Origin: Alicyclobacillus acidiphilus NBRC 100859
GTDB taxonomy: Bacteria; Bacillota; Bacilli; Alicyclobacillales; Alicyclobacillaceae
Direction of reading: 5' to 3'
Assembly: GCF_001544355.1 (NCBI RefSeq)
Contig: NZ_BCQI01000012.1
Span: forward strand, 28,010-92,009
DNA length: 64,000 nt
A program made the translations under genes and the position numbers. The notes below the pieces were generated by a model. It worked only from the letters and a program-made list of their open reading frames with translations, was not told where the DNA came from and ran no database searches. Shown here in pieces: positions 36,701 to 45,507 of the stretch. Within the stretch, counting starts at the first letter, position 1; each line of letters opens with the position of its first letter.

Positions 36701-37684
36701 ATGTACGAAGTCTGTGTAATTGGTGCCGGTCCATGCGGATTGGCTGTTTCGGCCGCTTTGCAGCAGCGCAATATCGAACATGTAGTCTTGGAAAAATCAT
36801 GCATCGCTTCGACGATATATCGTTTTCCGACTCAAATGATTTTTAATTCATCGCCAAATCTCTTGGAAATTGGCGGTATACCTTTTTATACGAACGCGAC
36901 GAAACCGACCAGGCAGGAGGCGTTGACATACTATCGCACCGTTGTCGATCGCCTAAACCTGCCTGTCCGACAGTACGAGACCGTGACGCAAGTATCGCGC
37001 GATGAATCGACAGGGTACTTTCACATCTCATCGAAGACCGCGTCGGGCTTGGAGCGCGAGCTTCTGGCGAAACGCGTGGTCGTCGCGACTGGCTACTTCG
37101 ACAATCCGAACCTTCTCGGCGTCGAAGGTGAAGACCTGCCGCACGTGCATCACTATTACTCTGACCCGCACCTGTTTTACGGACAGCGGGTGGTTGTCGT
37201 CGGAGGCACGAATTCTGCCGCGGAAGCCGTGATCGAACTGTATCGCGTCGGGGCGAATGTCAGGCTCGTTCACCGCGGCGAAGGATTGTCGCCGAAGATT
37301 AAACCGTGGGTGCTGCCGGAGATCAACAGTCTCATCAACAAAAATCTCATCGAGTACGACTTTCAATCGAGGGTCGTCCGCATTACGCCGACGTCAGTTC
37401 ATGTTCATACACCCTCTGGAGCGAAGGAATTCGAGGTCGATCACGTTCTCGCCTTGACCGGATTTCATCCGAACGTGTCCTTTCTGCAGCAGATGGGAGT
37501 CCACGTCGATTCGGAAACCGGTGTTCCCGAACACGATGAACGCACCTACGAGACGAACGTACCAGGGCTGTTCGTGGCTGGTGTCGTCGTATCTGGATAC
37601 GACGCAAACCGGATTTTTATCGAAACAGGGCGTTTTCACGGAGAAGCTATCGTCCAGTCGATTGTTGAAGCGGTGACAATCTGA
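36701..37684 (+). CDS. Bdr/YpdA-type bacillithiol disulfide reductase flavoprotein
   Basis: A 327-residue FAD/NAD(P) oxidoreductase. FAD-binding GAGPCG at the N-terminus carries the Cys (residue 12) conserved in YpdA/Bdr, NAD(P)-binding GGTNSAAEA is at about 170, and the C-terminal FAD segment GLFVAGVVVSGYDANRIFIETGRFHG is intact. Bdr reduces oxidised bacillithiol with NADPH. GGAGAG precedes the ATG by eight bases, and TATACT at 36646 could be its -10. It lies inside the element as the last gene before attR, while bshC for the same thiol lies at 15 kb. Confidence 0.88.
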   Translation: MYEVCVIGAGPCGLAVSAALQQRNIEHVVLEKSCIASTIYRFPTQMIFNSSPNLLEIGGIPFYTNATKPTRQEALTYYRTVVDRLNLPVRQYETVTQVSRDESTGYFHISSKTASGLERELLAKRVVVATGYFDNPNLLGVEGEDLPHVHHYYSDPHLFYGQRVVVVGGTNSAAEAVIELYRVGANVRLVHRGEGLSPKIKPWVLPEINSLINKNLIEYDFQSRVVRITPTSVHVHTPSGAKEFEVDHVLALTGFHPNVSFLQQMGVHVDSETGVPEHDERTYETNVPGLFVAGVVVSGYDANRIFIETGRFHGEAIVQSIVEAVTI

Positions 37685-37722
37685 GGCATCGGCCTGCTGC
37701 CAAGCGACCGCAGGACGACGGC

Positions 37723-37756
37723 TCCTTTCCCACTGGTCCAGCGGGAAAGGGGCTGT
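37723..37756 (+). terminator. Terminator-like hairpin after the flavoprotein gene
   Basis: GCTCCTTTCCC and GGGAAAGGGGC pair around a ten-base loop, followed by a weak T run (TGTTTGCGTT). It would close the element's last transcript 80 bases before the murA 3' fragment. Confidence 0.55.
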
Positions 37757-37807
37757 TTGCGTTGCGGCTGACAATGGCCGACGAACGTGGTGGCTCAACG
37801 CGCATGG

Positions 37808-37856
37808 TGCACGAATCTGTTTAGCGCAGATGCCTTCCTCCATATTTCTGATGGGC
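37808..37856. other. attR: right junction of the murA element
   Basis: The core TTCC is at 37835-37838 within ATGCCTTCCTCCAT. The left side (ACGAATCTGTTTAGCGCAG) is element and pairs imperfectly with the element bases right of attL, giving 12 matches in positions 5-23 from the TTCC centre for attP. The right side is murA coding (half of attB). Confidence 0.85.
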
Positions 37857-38813
37857 CCGTTGTTGGCCCGGTTCGGCGAAGTCATCCTCAGCAAGCCAGG
37901 CGGCTGTGTGATTGGACAGCGCCCAATCGATTTCCATTTGCGAGGAATGCGCGCACTTGGCGCCGACATTCGCGAAGAGCACGGCTACATCCAGTGTACG
38001 GCTCGCCGACTGGCGGGCACTTCCATCACGCTCGATTTCCCGTCGGTTGGCGCGACGGAAAATATGCTGATGGCGGCGGCATTGGCCGACGGCGAGACCG
38101 TGATCGAGAATGCTGCGCGGGAGCCCGAAGTGGAGGACCTGGCAAATTATCTGATTGCGTGCGGAGCGAAGATCGAAGGAGCCGGCAGGGACACCGTGGT
38201 GGTGCGCGGGTGTTCTCGATTGTCCGGAACGCGCTACCGGATCATACCGGATCGGATTGTCACTGGCACCATCATGCTTGCCGCAGCGGCGACGCGCGGC
38301 GATGTGACGCTCTATGGCACGTGTCCGGAGCACCTGGGCGCCGTCATTCAGAAACTCCGGGATTCGGGTGTCCGAGTGGACGTCGACCGTGATATAATCA
38401 GGGTCAGATGTGAGGATACCCCGAATGCGGTCGATTTTCGCACGGCCCCGTTTCCTGGATTCCCAACCGATTTACAAGCGCCGTTCATGGCCTTCTTGGC
38501 GACTGCGCGTGGCACGAGCGTCATTCACGAGAGTGTTTTCGAAGCCCGATTCAAACATGTCGACGAACTGCTTCGCATGGGCGCAGATATCTCGGTGGAT
38601 CTGCGAACGGCCATTGTCCGCGGAGTTCGCCAACTGTCTGGAGCGACCGTGAAGGCGTCCGATCTTCGCGGGGGCGCAGCCCTCCTGGTGGCGGCTTTGG
38701 CCGCGCAAGGGGAGTCGGAGGTCGAAGGCGTCTACCATATCGATCGCGGTTATCAATTCATAGAGACACAGTTGTCTGCGCTTGGCGCAAACGTGGAGCG
38801 AATAGACGTCTAG
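37830..38813 (+). pseudogene. murA: murA 3' fragment (codons 95-418)
   Basis: From the core onward the frame reads SSIFLMGPLLARFGEVILSKPGGCVIGQRPIDFH, here described as the normal MurA continuation with the catalytic Cys in GGCVIG, and runs to a normal C-terminus (HIDRGYQFIETQLSALGANVE). The ATG at 37830 comes from the element side and has no ribosome site, so separate expression is unlikely. The frame is fully open with no decay over 324 codons, which implies either recent interruption or selection through periodic re-joining. In the joined gene the Cys is residue 117, as in Bacillus MurA. Confidence 0.93.
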
Positions 38814-38898
38814 AATTGACGCTTTGACAGGTTGGGTGAGGGGTGCTGTGGTGGCGGCACCCCTGCGCTCCATACTGTCGTTGATGAGAGAGAGGCCT

Positions 38899-39747
38899 AT
38901 GTCCATGCCGCAAGCTACGCTGACGCCAGAAGCGCGCGAACGCCGAAAGTCGCGCAATCGCAAAATTGTCATGGGCTTTTTTGTGTTCATTGGCTTGATT
39001 GTCCTGTTGGAATCGCCGTTGGCTCGCGTTCGTCGAGTGGCGGTCTCAGGCAATACGACGATTCAAAGCAGCGTCTTGGTGTCGGCGAGCGGGCTGCGCT
39101 CGGGTCAGAGCCTCTGGCAAGTCAATCCGAACTACACAAGCAGGCGGATCGTGAACGCTGTACCTATGGTACAATCGTCTAATGTTCATACGGACTGGCT
39201 GAACGGTACGGTGTACATCCAGGTTCAAGAGCGCCACGTCGTCGCTATCTACGAAGTCTCTGGGAAATTTTACGAGTTGCTGAACAATGGATACGTGTAC
39301 GATGAGATCACGCCGAATCAGGGATTCTCGTTCCCGGTGATCACGGGGGCAAAACCCGCCGTGCAAGTTCACGAAATCGTATCGCCCGACGTCGCGCAAG
39401 TGTGCAGGCAACTCGCGAAGATGAACGCGGAGTATTTGGCCGAGGTGTCCGAGTTTCACGTCAACGGAGACGGCACTGTGTCGATATACCTCGACAACGG
39501 CTTCGTCGTCGACGCCGACATCTCGACGCTATTGGGCGCGATGAACGCGATGACGACCGCGGTCAATTATTTTGTGCAAAAGGGGTACAAGCCCGGAACG
39601 GTGGATCTGACTGGACAGCCGCCGTATCGATATACACCGTTCTCCGCCAATTCCACGCAGGCATCCGCAGATGATACATCAGGCTCGTCCAATGGGACCG
39701 CCAACCAGACCGATAGTCAGTCGACCACGTCAAATACGACACCGTAG
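38899..39747 (+). CDS. divIB: Cell division protein DivIB/FtsQ
   Basis: A 282-residue bitopic protein: a basic cytoplasmic N-terminus, one membrane helix (IVMGFFVFIGLIVLLESPLA), a POTRA domain (VRRVAVSGNTTIQSSVLVSASGLRSGQSLW) and a beta domain, with a Ser/Thr-rich tail. It stabilises the FtsL-DivIC complex at the septum. AGAGAGG lies upstream; ATG 38899 or 38905 may be used. It follows murA by 85 bases and would be co-transcribed with intact murA. Confidence 0.93.
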   Translation: MSMPQATLTPEARERRKSRNRKIVMGFFVFIGLIVLLESPLARVRRVAVSGNTTIQSSVLVSASGLRSGQSLWQVNPNYTSRRIVNAVPMVQSSNVHTDWLNGTVYIQVQERHVVAIYEVSGKFYELLNNGYVYDEITPNQGFSFPVITGAKPAVQVHEIVSPDVAQVCRQLAKMNAEYLAEVSEFHVNGDGTVSIYLDNGFVVDADISTLLGAMNAMTTAVNYFVQKGYKPGTVDLTGQPPYRYTPFSANSTQASADDTSGSSNGTANQTDSQSTTSNTTP

Positions 39748-39785
39748 CGGTAAAGGAAGCAACGATATGCAGGGAGAGATCGAAT

Positions 39786-40502
39786 TTGCGCACCAAAACC
39801 AAACTGATGTTGTCGCTGACGACTGTGTCACTGGTTCTAGGATTTATGGTTTCTTTAGGCTATCGCCAAAACCGCGTCGCGTCGTCGCTCGGTGTGCTGG
39901 TCACCGGGAGTTCGGCCGTCAACAAGCAGTTGACGCAGCGGTTGACGGCGCTCAAGGAGTCTAACCAAGAGGCCGATCAGCAGTTGGCCGCTGTCACCGA
40001 GGAGATCAATCAATTTGAAGAGAAGTCGGCGGGATCGAGCCAAGCGCTCAAGAATCTCCAGACCAGGCTCACCGCCGAGCGGATTTTGGCTGGAATCACG
40101 CCAGTCCACGGACCGGGCATTTCGCTCACGATGACAGATGGAGGAAGCAATGGTTCCGATGTTGAACAAATCCTAACACACGACTGGAACGTCCGGAGTG
40201 TTGTGAATGAACTGTTCACCGCAGGAGCTGAGGCCGTCACCATCAACGATTATCGCGTGGTAGCGACGTCTGCGGTCGAGTGCCAGGGGCCTGTCGTCTC
40301 CGTCAACGGCCACCGGTTGGGTGCGCCGTTTCAAATCGAAGCCATCGGAGATCCAACCACGTTGAAGTCCGCGCTTGATATCCCTGGCGGCATTCTCGAC
40401 GCTTTGCGTCAGCAGGGACTTCAGGTGTCGGAGCCGCAGATTGAGACGGATATAGATATGCCAGCTTATACCAATGCTTTGGAAGCGACAGGGACGAATT
40501 GA
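39786..40502 (+). CDS. ylxW: DUF881 family protein (YlxW-like)
   Basis: A 238-residue protein with an N-terminal signal anchor, a coiled coil (about 40-95) and the DUF881 core (GPGISLTMTDG, VVNELFTAGAEAVTINDYRVVATSAVEC, GAPFQIEAIGDPTTL). TTG start behind AGGGAGAG. It is the first of two adjacent DUF881 genes between divIB and sbp, the Bacillus order. Function is not established. Confidence 0.88.
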   Translation: MRTKTKLMLSLTTVSLVLGFMVSLGYRQNRVASSLGVLVTGSSAVNKQLTQRLTALKESNQEADQQLAAVTEEINQFEEKSAGSSQALKNLQTRLTAERILAGITPVHGPGISLTMTDGGSNGSDVEQILTHDWNVRSVVNELFTAGAEAVTINDYRVVATSAVECQGPVVSVNGHRLGAPFQIEAIGDPTTLKSALDIPGGILDALRQQGLQVSEPQIETDIDMPAYTNALEATGTN

Positions 40503-40511
40503 GGTGATGAC

Positions 40512-41243
40512 ATGAACCGGCGAAGTTTAATATGGGGCGCGACGTTCACCACCATGGCACTTGGGTTCATGATCACGCTCGAGCTCACGTCCCAACCATC
40601 GTACGACAGCGGGCAGACGAGTTACATCGACCTGCGTACGCAGGTCGAAGAGCAGGCTCAAGAGCACCAGTTGCTCGAACAGGAAGTGTCCAAGGAAAAC
40701 GCGCAGCTGGCCGAGTACAAAGCCGCCAGCGGCAGTTTGTCAGCGATGCGGGCGGTTCTGCTCAAGGATGAACGATCCGTGCAGCAACAGGCGGGCATCC
40801 TGCCAGCGACTGGACCAGGCATCACGATTACCATCCAACCTGATGCGAAACTTGGTGCGACCGCCCAGGAGGAGGCGCTTTTCCCGCAGCAAGCGGATCA
40901 ATGGCTGCAGGAAGTGGTCAACGTGTTGTTCGGCAACGGTGCGACGGCGATTTCCATCAACGACAATCGATTGGTCACGACCTCGTCCATTCGGCTGGTA
41001 TCGGTCGACAACATTGGGGGCGTCCACGTCAACGGACACCCGATTGACTATCCGTACATCATCAAAGCGGTCGGCAATATCTCCGATATGCAACAAGCCT
41101 TGCAGGTGCAGGTCTTGCAGGGATATTTTGAAGCGATGGGCGAGGACTTTATTGTCAAACAGTATCCCAGCAAATCCGGCGTCACCGTCCCCGGCTATAC
41201 GGGGCCGTTGCCTGGACAGTACGCGAAGGAGGGGAATGGCTAA
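40512..41243 (+). CDS. ylxX: DUF881 family protein (YlxX-like)
   Basis: A 243-residue paralogue of the preceding gene with signal anchor, coiled coil (about 45-85) and DUF881 core (GPGITITIQPD, VVNVLFGNGATAISINDNRLVTTSSIRLV, IDYPYIIKAVGN). GAGGTGATGAC precedes the ATG. Its stop overlaps the start of sbp (TAATG). The pair is extracytoplasmic and probably linked to division, but no activity is known. Confidence 0.88.
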   Translation: MNRRSLIWGATFTTMALGFMITLELTSQPSYDSGQTSYIDLRTQVEEQAQEHQLLEQEVSKENAQLAEYKAASGSLSAMRAVLLKDERSVQQQAGILPATGPGITITIQPDAKLGATAQEEALFPQQADQWLQEVVNVLFGNGATAISINDNRLVTTSSIRLVSVDNIGGVHVNGHPIDYPYIIKAVGNISDMQQALQVQVLQGYFEAMGEDFIVKQYPSKSGVTVPGYTGPLPGQYAKEGNG

Positions 41244-41626
41244 TGATATGGCTGCCTGTATTAGGTCTGGTGGTGGGCGTTGCGCTGGGGCTTGTCACAA
41301 ACGTGACGATTCCGGTGGCGTTTTCCAGTTACTTGTCCATTGCGATTCTTGCGGCGCTCGATACGGTCTTTGGAGGAATTCGCGCAAGTCTCGAGAAATC
41401 GTTTGACAGCCCCGTGTTTTTGACAGGCTTCTTTACCAACACGCTCGTTGCCGCACTGTTGGCTTACATCGGCAACCAGCTCGGCGTCGACCTGTATCTC
41501 GCCGCGGTCGTCGCTTTTGGTGTTCGCCTCTTCCAGAACATCGCCGCAATTCGCCGCAACGTCTTTCTGTTGCTCAGGCAACGGAAGATCGAGCGCGAAG
41601 TTGCAGCGCGTCAGGTACAACCATGA
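41243..41626 (+). CDS. sbp: Small basic protein Sbp (DUF1290)
   Basis: A 127-residue membrane protein with three to four helices (WLPVLGLVVGVALGLVTNVTIP, YLSIAILAALDTVFGGIRA, FFTNTLVAALLAYIGNQLG) and a basic tail. This is DUF1290/Sbp, found just upstream of ftsA in Bacillus. It starts within the ylxX stop codon. Function unknown. Confidence 0.9.
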   Translation: MIWLPVLGLVVGVALGLVTNVTIPVAFSSYLSIAILAALDTVFGGIRASLEKSFDSPVFLTGFFTNTLVAALLAYIGNQLGVDLYLAAVVAFGVRLFQNIAAIRRNVFLLLRQRKIEREVAARQVQP

Positions 41627-41645
41627 ATATTTTTCGAATGGATAG

Positions 41646-41660
41646 AGGATTGTCGAAAAA
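41646..41660 (+). promoter_or_regulatory. Candidate Spo0A box upstream of ftsA
   Basis: TTGTCGAAAAA contains the 0A heptamer TGTCGAA (41651-41657), 60 bases before the ftsA start in a 90-base gap that should hold the ftsAZ promoter. Extended A-richness on the 3' side fits good 0A boxes. Chance occurrence is possible. Confidence 0.4.
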
Positions 41661-41716
41661 CGTGTGGAAATAGATAGAGAATCGCAGTCTGGGCGCTCTA
41701 GGGAGGTGCCACTTGG

Positions 41717-42952
41717 TTGGCCAAAGAAGATTACATCGTCAGTCTTGACATCGGCACTTCGAAAATTCGAGCCATTATCGGAGAGCCAACGGGCAACACC
41801 ATAAACGTCATTGGAGTGGGCTCCGCCTCTGGGGAGGGACTGCGCCACGGATCCATTGTCGACATAGATTTAACGGTTGAGTCGATTCGAGAGGCGGTCG
41901 ACCATGCGGAGCGCATGGTGGGTATCCATATTTCGTCCGCGTACGTTGGCATTTCGGGCAATCACATTCAGCTCCACAGTTCTCATGGCGTGGTGGCTGT
42001 TTCGTCTGCGGATCGGGAAATTACCGACGAAGACATTGAACGCGTTTTGCAGCAAGCGCGAGTGGTGGCATTGCCGCCTGAACGCGAGGTCATCGACGTG
42101 GTTGCGAAGGAGTTTGTCGTCGACGGACTGCGGGGTATCATGGATCCTCGCGGAATGCTCGGCGTTCGCCTAGAAGTGGAAGCCTATCTCATCACAGGCA
42201 GCCGCACCGCAATCCACAATGTCGTTCGCTGCGTGGAACGCGCAGGCATCGAAGTCGCCAACCTTGTGCTGGCTCCGATGGCCGCAAGTCATATCGCTCT
42301 TTCGCAAGACGAGCGTCGGCTCGGCGTCGCGCTTGTCGATGTAGGCGCTGGAGACACGTCGGTCACCGTTTTTTCCAACGGCGTGCTGATGGGGACCAGC
42401 ATTATTCCGATGGGCGGCGACTACGTCACGCACGATATCGCCATCGGTCTACGTACGAGTACGACATCGGCGGAGCAGGTCAAACTTAGACACGCGTGCG
42501 CGCTTGTGTCCCAAGCCTCGGAGCATGAAACATTTCATGTGCCTCGCATGGGAAGCAACAAAGAGACGGAGTATACGCAATACGATTTGGCAACAATCGT
42601 CGAGCCGCGTATGCAGGAGATATTCGCCTTAGTGCGAAAAGAGATAGAAAAGATGGGCTACGCAGACGATTTGCCTGCGGGATACGTGTTTCATGGAGGC
42701 GTGATGTCGACGCCGGGAGCAGCAGATCTCGCCAGCGAAGAGTTACAATCCCCTGTTCGAATTGCCATCCCAGAGTTTTTAGGCGTTCGCGATCCGTCCT
42801 TCGTCAACGGGGTAGGCACTATCGCCTATGCCGCACGGACGGGCCTTCGCGCTGTTCCCTCGGAGATTGGCCCAAATAATAGACCAATTCGAGCCGCAAA
42901 TAGCGTCGGTATGTTTTCACGCATCAAGGATTGGCTACGCGATTTCGTGTGA
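41717..42952 (+). CDS. ftsA: Cell division protein FtsA
   Basis: A 411-residue actin-like ATPase: phosphate-1 motif SLDIGTSKIRAIIGE at the N-terminus, SHI-2 domain, phosphate-2 LVDVGAGDTSVTVF, adenosine motif GYVFHGGVMSTPGAADLA, and a C-terminal amphipathic helix (SRIKDWLRDFV) that anchors FtsZ to the membrane. TTG start behind GGGAGGTG. It is upstream of ftsZ as in all Bacilli. Confidence 0.97.
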   Translation: MAKEDYIVSLDIGTSKIRAIIGEPTGNTINVIGVGSASGEGLRHGSIVDIDLTVESIREAVDHAERMVGIHISSAYVGISGNHIQLHSSHGVVAVSSADREITDEDIERVLQQARVVALPPEREVIDVVAKEFVVDGLRGIMDPRGMLGVRLEVEAYLITGSRTAIHNVVRCVERAGIEVANLVLAPMAASHIALSQDERRLGVALVDVGAGDTSVTVFSNGVLMGTSIIPMGGDYVTHDIAIGLRTSTTSAEQVKLRHACALVSQASEHETFHVPRMGSNKETEYTQYDLATIVEPRMQEIFALVRKEIEKMGYADDLPAGYVFHGGVMSTPGAADLASEELQSPVRIAIPEFLGVRDPSFVNGVGTIAYAARTGLRAVPSEIGPNNRPIRAANSVGMFSRIKDWLRDFV

Positions 42953-43033
42953 TGCGGACGAGTCGTCATCGCGTGGCCCGACCGCAACGTGACGCAGGGG
43001 AAATCGGAGCCATAGAGATTAGGAGGAGCCATC

Positions 43034-44155
43034 ATGCTGGAATTTGATTTCGAATCGGATTCCCTTGCCCACATCAAGGTAATCGGCGTCGGCGGCGGCG
43101 GATGCAACGCGGTCAACCGGATGATTGAGTCTGGCGTCAAGGGCGTTGAATTTATCGTCGTCAACACGGACGCGCAAGCGTTGAAATTGGCGAAGGCGGA
43201 AACGAGACTTCAAATCGGCGAAAAATTGACCAGAGGTCTCGGGGCCGGGGCAAATCCGGAGATTGGCAAAAAGGCCGCCGAAGAGAGCCGTGAAATGCTT
43301 GCCAATGCCTTGCGCGGGGCAGACATGGTGTTTGTCACCGCAGGTATGGGTGGAGGAACGGGCACAGGCGCTGCGCCCGTGATCGCGGAGATTTCCAAAG
43401 AGTTGGGCGCTCTGACCGTCGGTGTCGTGACCAAGCCTTTCCGCTTCGAACAACGCCGCCGCATGCATCAAGCCGAACAAGGTGTCGCAGAACTGAAGGA
43501 CAAGGTCGATACGTTAATCGTGATTCCGAATGATCGGCTGTTGGAAATCGTCGACCGCAATACGCCTGTGCTGGAAGCGTTCCGCGAGGCGGACAACGTG
43601 TTGCGGCAGGGTGTGTCCGGAATCTCGGAATTGATTGCGACGCCGGCTCTTATCAACGTCGACTTTGCGGACGTAAAAGCGATTATGACAGAGCGCGGTT
43701 CCGCATTGATGGGCATCGGAATTGCGTCGGGCGAGAACAGGGCTGCAGAGGCGGCCAAGAAGGCTATCTCGTCTCCTTTGCTGGAGACGTCTATCGACGG
43801 TGCGCGCGGCGTCTTGATGCATGTTGCTGGCGGGACGAACCTGAGCTTGTGGGAAGTCAACGAGGCAGCCGATATCGTGTCGACCACCGCAGACGCGGAG
43901 GTCAACATGATTTTCGGTGCGGCGATTGATCCGGATCTGCAGGACGAAATTGTCGTGACTGTGATTGCCACAGGATTTGAAGGAAACCAGCAGCGCGAAG
44001 ACGGGCCTGCCAACATCGAGCATGTTTCGCGCGGTTCGGTACAGCGTCATTCGCTGTTGAACGATACGCCGCCGAATGTTCCGAACACGGGCAATGCATG
44101 GGATGTCCCTGCATTTATGCGGCGCCAAAATGGCCATAAATTTGGAAGAGACTGA
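43034..44155 (+). CDS. ftsZ: Cell division GTPase FtsZ
   Basis: A 373-residue tubulin homologue. GTP contacts [11 protein letters not shown] and the tubulin signature [12 protein letters not shown] are intact, and the T7 loop [11 protein letters not shown] holds the catalytic acids. The C-terminal conserved peptide DVPAFMRRQ, which binds FtsA and other partners, is preceded by a short linker of about 50 residues. TTAGGAGG lies upstream. A terminator follows. Confidence 0.98.
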   Translation: MLEFDFESDSLAHIKVIGVGGGGCNAVNRMIESGVKGVEFIVVNTDAQALKLAKAETRLQIGEKLTRGLGAGANPEIGKKAAEESREMLANALRGADMVFVTAGMGGGTGTGAAPVIAEISKELGALTVGVVTKPFRFEQRRRMHQAEQGVAELKDKVDTLIVIPNDRLLEIVDRNTPVLEAFREADNVLRQGVSGISELIATPALINVDFADVKAIMTERGSALMGIGIASGENRAAEAAKKAISSPLLETSIDGARGVLMHVAGGTNLSLWEVNEAADIVSTTADAEVNMIFGAAIDPDLQDEIVVTVIATGFEGNQQREDGPANIEHVSRGSVQRHSLLNDTPPNVPNTGNAWDVPAFMRRQNGHKFGRD

Positions 44156-44228
44156 CACCGCTTCGACAGACCTTCGGCTTCTGGTCGTTCGCTGTGGGTC
44201 GACAACGGTTGATCATAGGTCGTGTTTA

Positions 44229-44273
44229 CTGCCCCGAGTGCATTCCGGACTCCAGGGGCAGTCTTTTTTTTAT
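44229..44273 (+). terminator. Terminator of ftsAZ
   Basis: CTGCCCC and GGGGCAG form a stem around a long loop, followed by TCTTTTTTTT. It separates the division genes from the spoIIG operon. The remainder of 44156-44505 carries no gene. Confidence 0.85.
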
Positions 44274-44373
44274 ACGAAATCCGTCGAGCGTCGCCCGCCG
44301 CCTTGTGATTCCTCGCCTTTCTTACATTTCTCTCGCTGAATCTACAAAAACTCTATGGGATTTCAGGCAAGTT

Positions 44374-44406
44374 CCGACAGGCTTCGTAATAGAGATACAC
44401 TATACT
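44374..44406 (+). promoter_or_regulatory. Candidate spoIIG-type promoter
   Basis: CCGACA (44374-44379, inside the 0A-like TTCCGACA) and TATACT (44401-44406) are separated by 21 bases. The Bacillus subtilis spoIIG promoter is known for an over-long spacer near 22 bases and for Spo0A activation, so this arrangement fits. A perfect TTCGACA also occurs at 44162, just after ftsZ. Confidence 0.45.
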
Positions 44407-44505
44407 GTCACCCAAGAGGGACTGGTTATCGGCGCGTAGCCAAATGGCCAGCCACTCTGCGGAAATTTCGTGGGACACGCCGTGGCCCATCCCTGGGGTG
44501 ATGGT

Positions 44506-45507
44506 GTGCGTGCGGTACCAGTCGTCTACATCGACGTCGTCTGGTTTCTCAACTTTGTCATGGATTCCATTTTGCTGTGGACCACTGGCTGGTTGATGAA
44601 ACGTCGCGTCACATGGAGCCGCATTCTTCTCGGTGGTTTGCTCGGGGCATGTTACGCATTGCTGCTTTTCTTTCCCACTTTGTCCATGCTCACCACATGG
44701 CCGGGTAAGGCAGTCGTGTCTGTAATCATGGTCTGGATCTCTATCCCTCGGAAGAACATGCTGGATCTTGCCCGACTCGTTGGTGCTTATTACATTGTGT
44801 CCTTTGTGCTCGCGGGCGCTTCCATCGCGCTAGGCTTCGCCATTCCCGGCACTTCGTTGGGGAAAGCGGTTGACAGTTCCAGTCACGGCCTGATGTTTGC
44901 GACTTCTGGTGAAACCTTGGCGATGATGGTGGGGATACCGGTGTCGCTCTACGGTATCAACCGCATGGTGGCTCATCTGCGCAAAGCTGGCAGAATGGCC
45001 AATTACGCTTGCCAGGTTGAGGCCGCCTTTGGTCAGACCACGGTGACATTCACGGGGTTGTTTGACTCAGGGAATCAATTGACGGATCCAGTGTCAAAGC
45101 GCCCGGTCTCCTTCGTGGACCTGGAAGTCCTGCTGCCTGTCCTGCCTGACCAGCTTCGTGCGGAATTGGAACGAGGGGGCGACATGTTCAGCGCGATCGC
45201 GAATGTCGCTTCGTCGAACGCGTTTACGCTCGTGCCGTTTCGCGGCGCCAGCGGGCAGGGGTTGACGGTCGCCATTCGTCCAGACGAGATCGTGATCAGC
45301 CGCAACGGCTTGAGACAGCCTGTCGCACAAAAGTGTTTGTTTGCAGTGTACCCTGGACGATTAAGCGCAGATGGCTCATTCCAAGCGATTTTACATATGG
45401 ACATGGTGAATGGAGATGACAACTTTGAAGGCTTTCAAATCGCTCGGGGAAGTCAATCGCCTGCTTCGACTACGCCTGCGGTTGCTGTTCCTCCAAATTC
45501 GGATTAA
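44506..45507 (+). CDS. spoIIGA: Pro-SigE processing protease SpoIIGA
   Basis: A 333-residue aspartic protease: about five N-terminal membrane helices (from [18 protein letters not shown]) and a cytoplasmic protease domain with catalytic Asp in [11 protein letters not shown]. It cleaves pro-SigE in the mother cell upon signalling from SpoIIR. GTG 44506 follows GGGGTG by six bases. Its last 98 bases overlap the annotated sigE start, an unusually long overlap. Confidence 0.93.
   Translation: MRAVPVVYIDVVWFLNFVMDSILLWTTGWLMKRRVTWSRILLGGLLGACYALLLFFPTLSMLTTWPGKAVVSVIMVWISIPRKNMLDLARLVGAYYIVSFVLAGASIALGFAIPGTSLGKAVDSSSHGLMFATSGETLAMMVGIPVSLYGINRMVAHLRKAGRMANYACQVEAAFGQTTVTFTGLFDSGNQLTDPVSKRPVSFVDLEVLLPVLPDQLRAELERGGDMFSAIANVASSNAFTLVPFRGASGQGLTVAIRPDEIVISRNGLRQPVAQKCLFAVYPGRLSADGSFQAILHMDMVNGDDNFEGFQIARGSQSPASTTPAVAVPPNSD

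Larger units (their letters stand above)
30795..37838 (+). mobile_element. Large-serine-recombinase element interrupting murA (7,040 bp)
   Basis: The element is bounded by ATGCGTTCCCCCAT on the left and ATGCCTTCCTCCAT on the right; one copy of TTCC plus the interior is 7,040 bp. All its genes read in the murA direction: a GGDEF-PAS-EAL protein (frameshifted), an MCP-like protein, minisatellites, a 51-residue ORF, a large serine recombinase and a Bdr-type flavoprotein. Deletion of the unit restores the murA frame exactly. There is no phage structural, conjugation or resistance gene. The layout resembles skin-type intervening elements excised by SpoIVCA-like recombinases. Whether it excises, and when, cannot be read from the sequence. 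Confidence 0.9.

Noticed and set aside
37830..37832. ATG as an independent start of the murA 3' part
   Set aside because: There is no ribosome site, the ATG belongs to the att core, and the product would lack part of the N-terminal domain.
30795..37838. Assembly artefact as explanation for split murA
   Set aside because: Matching att cores, dyads at both ends, exact frame restoration and a recombinase inside make a biological junction far more likely, although read-level proof is still needed.
41646..41682. SigH promoter for ftsAZ (AGGATT and GAAT)
   Set aside because: The spacing of 27 bases is too long for SigH.
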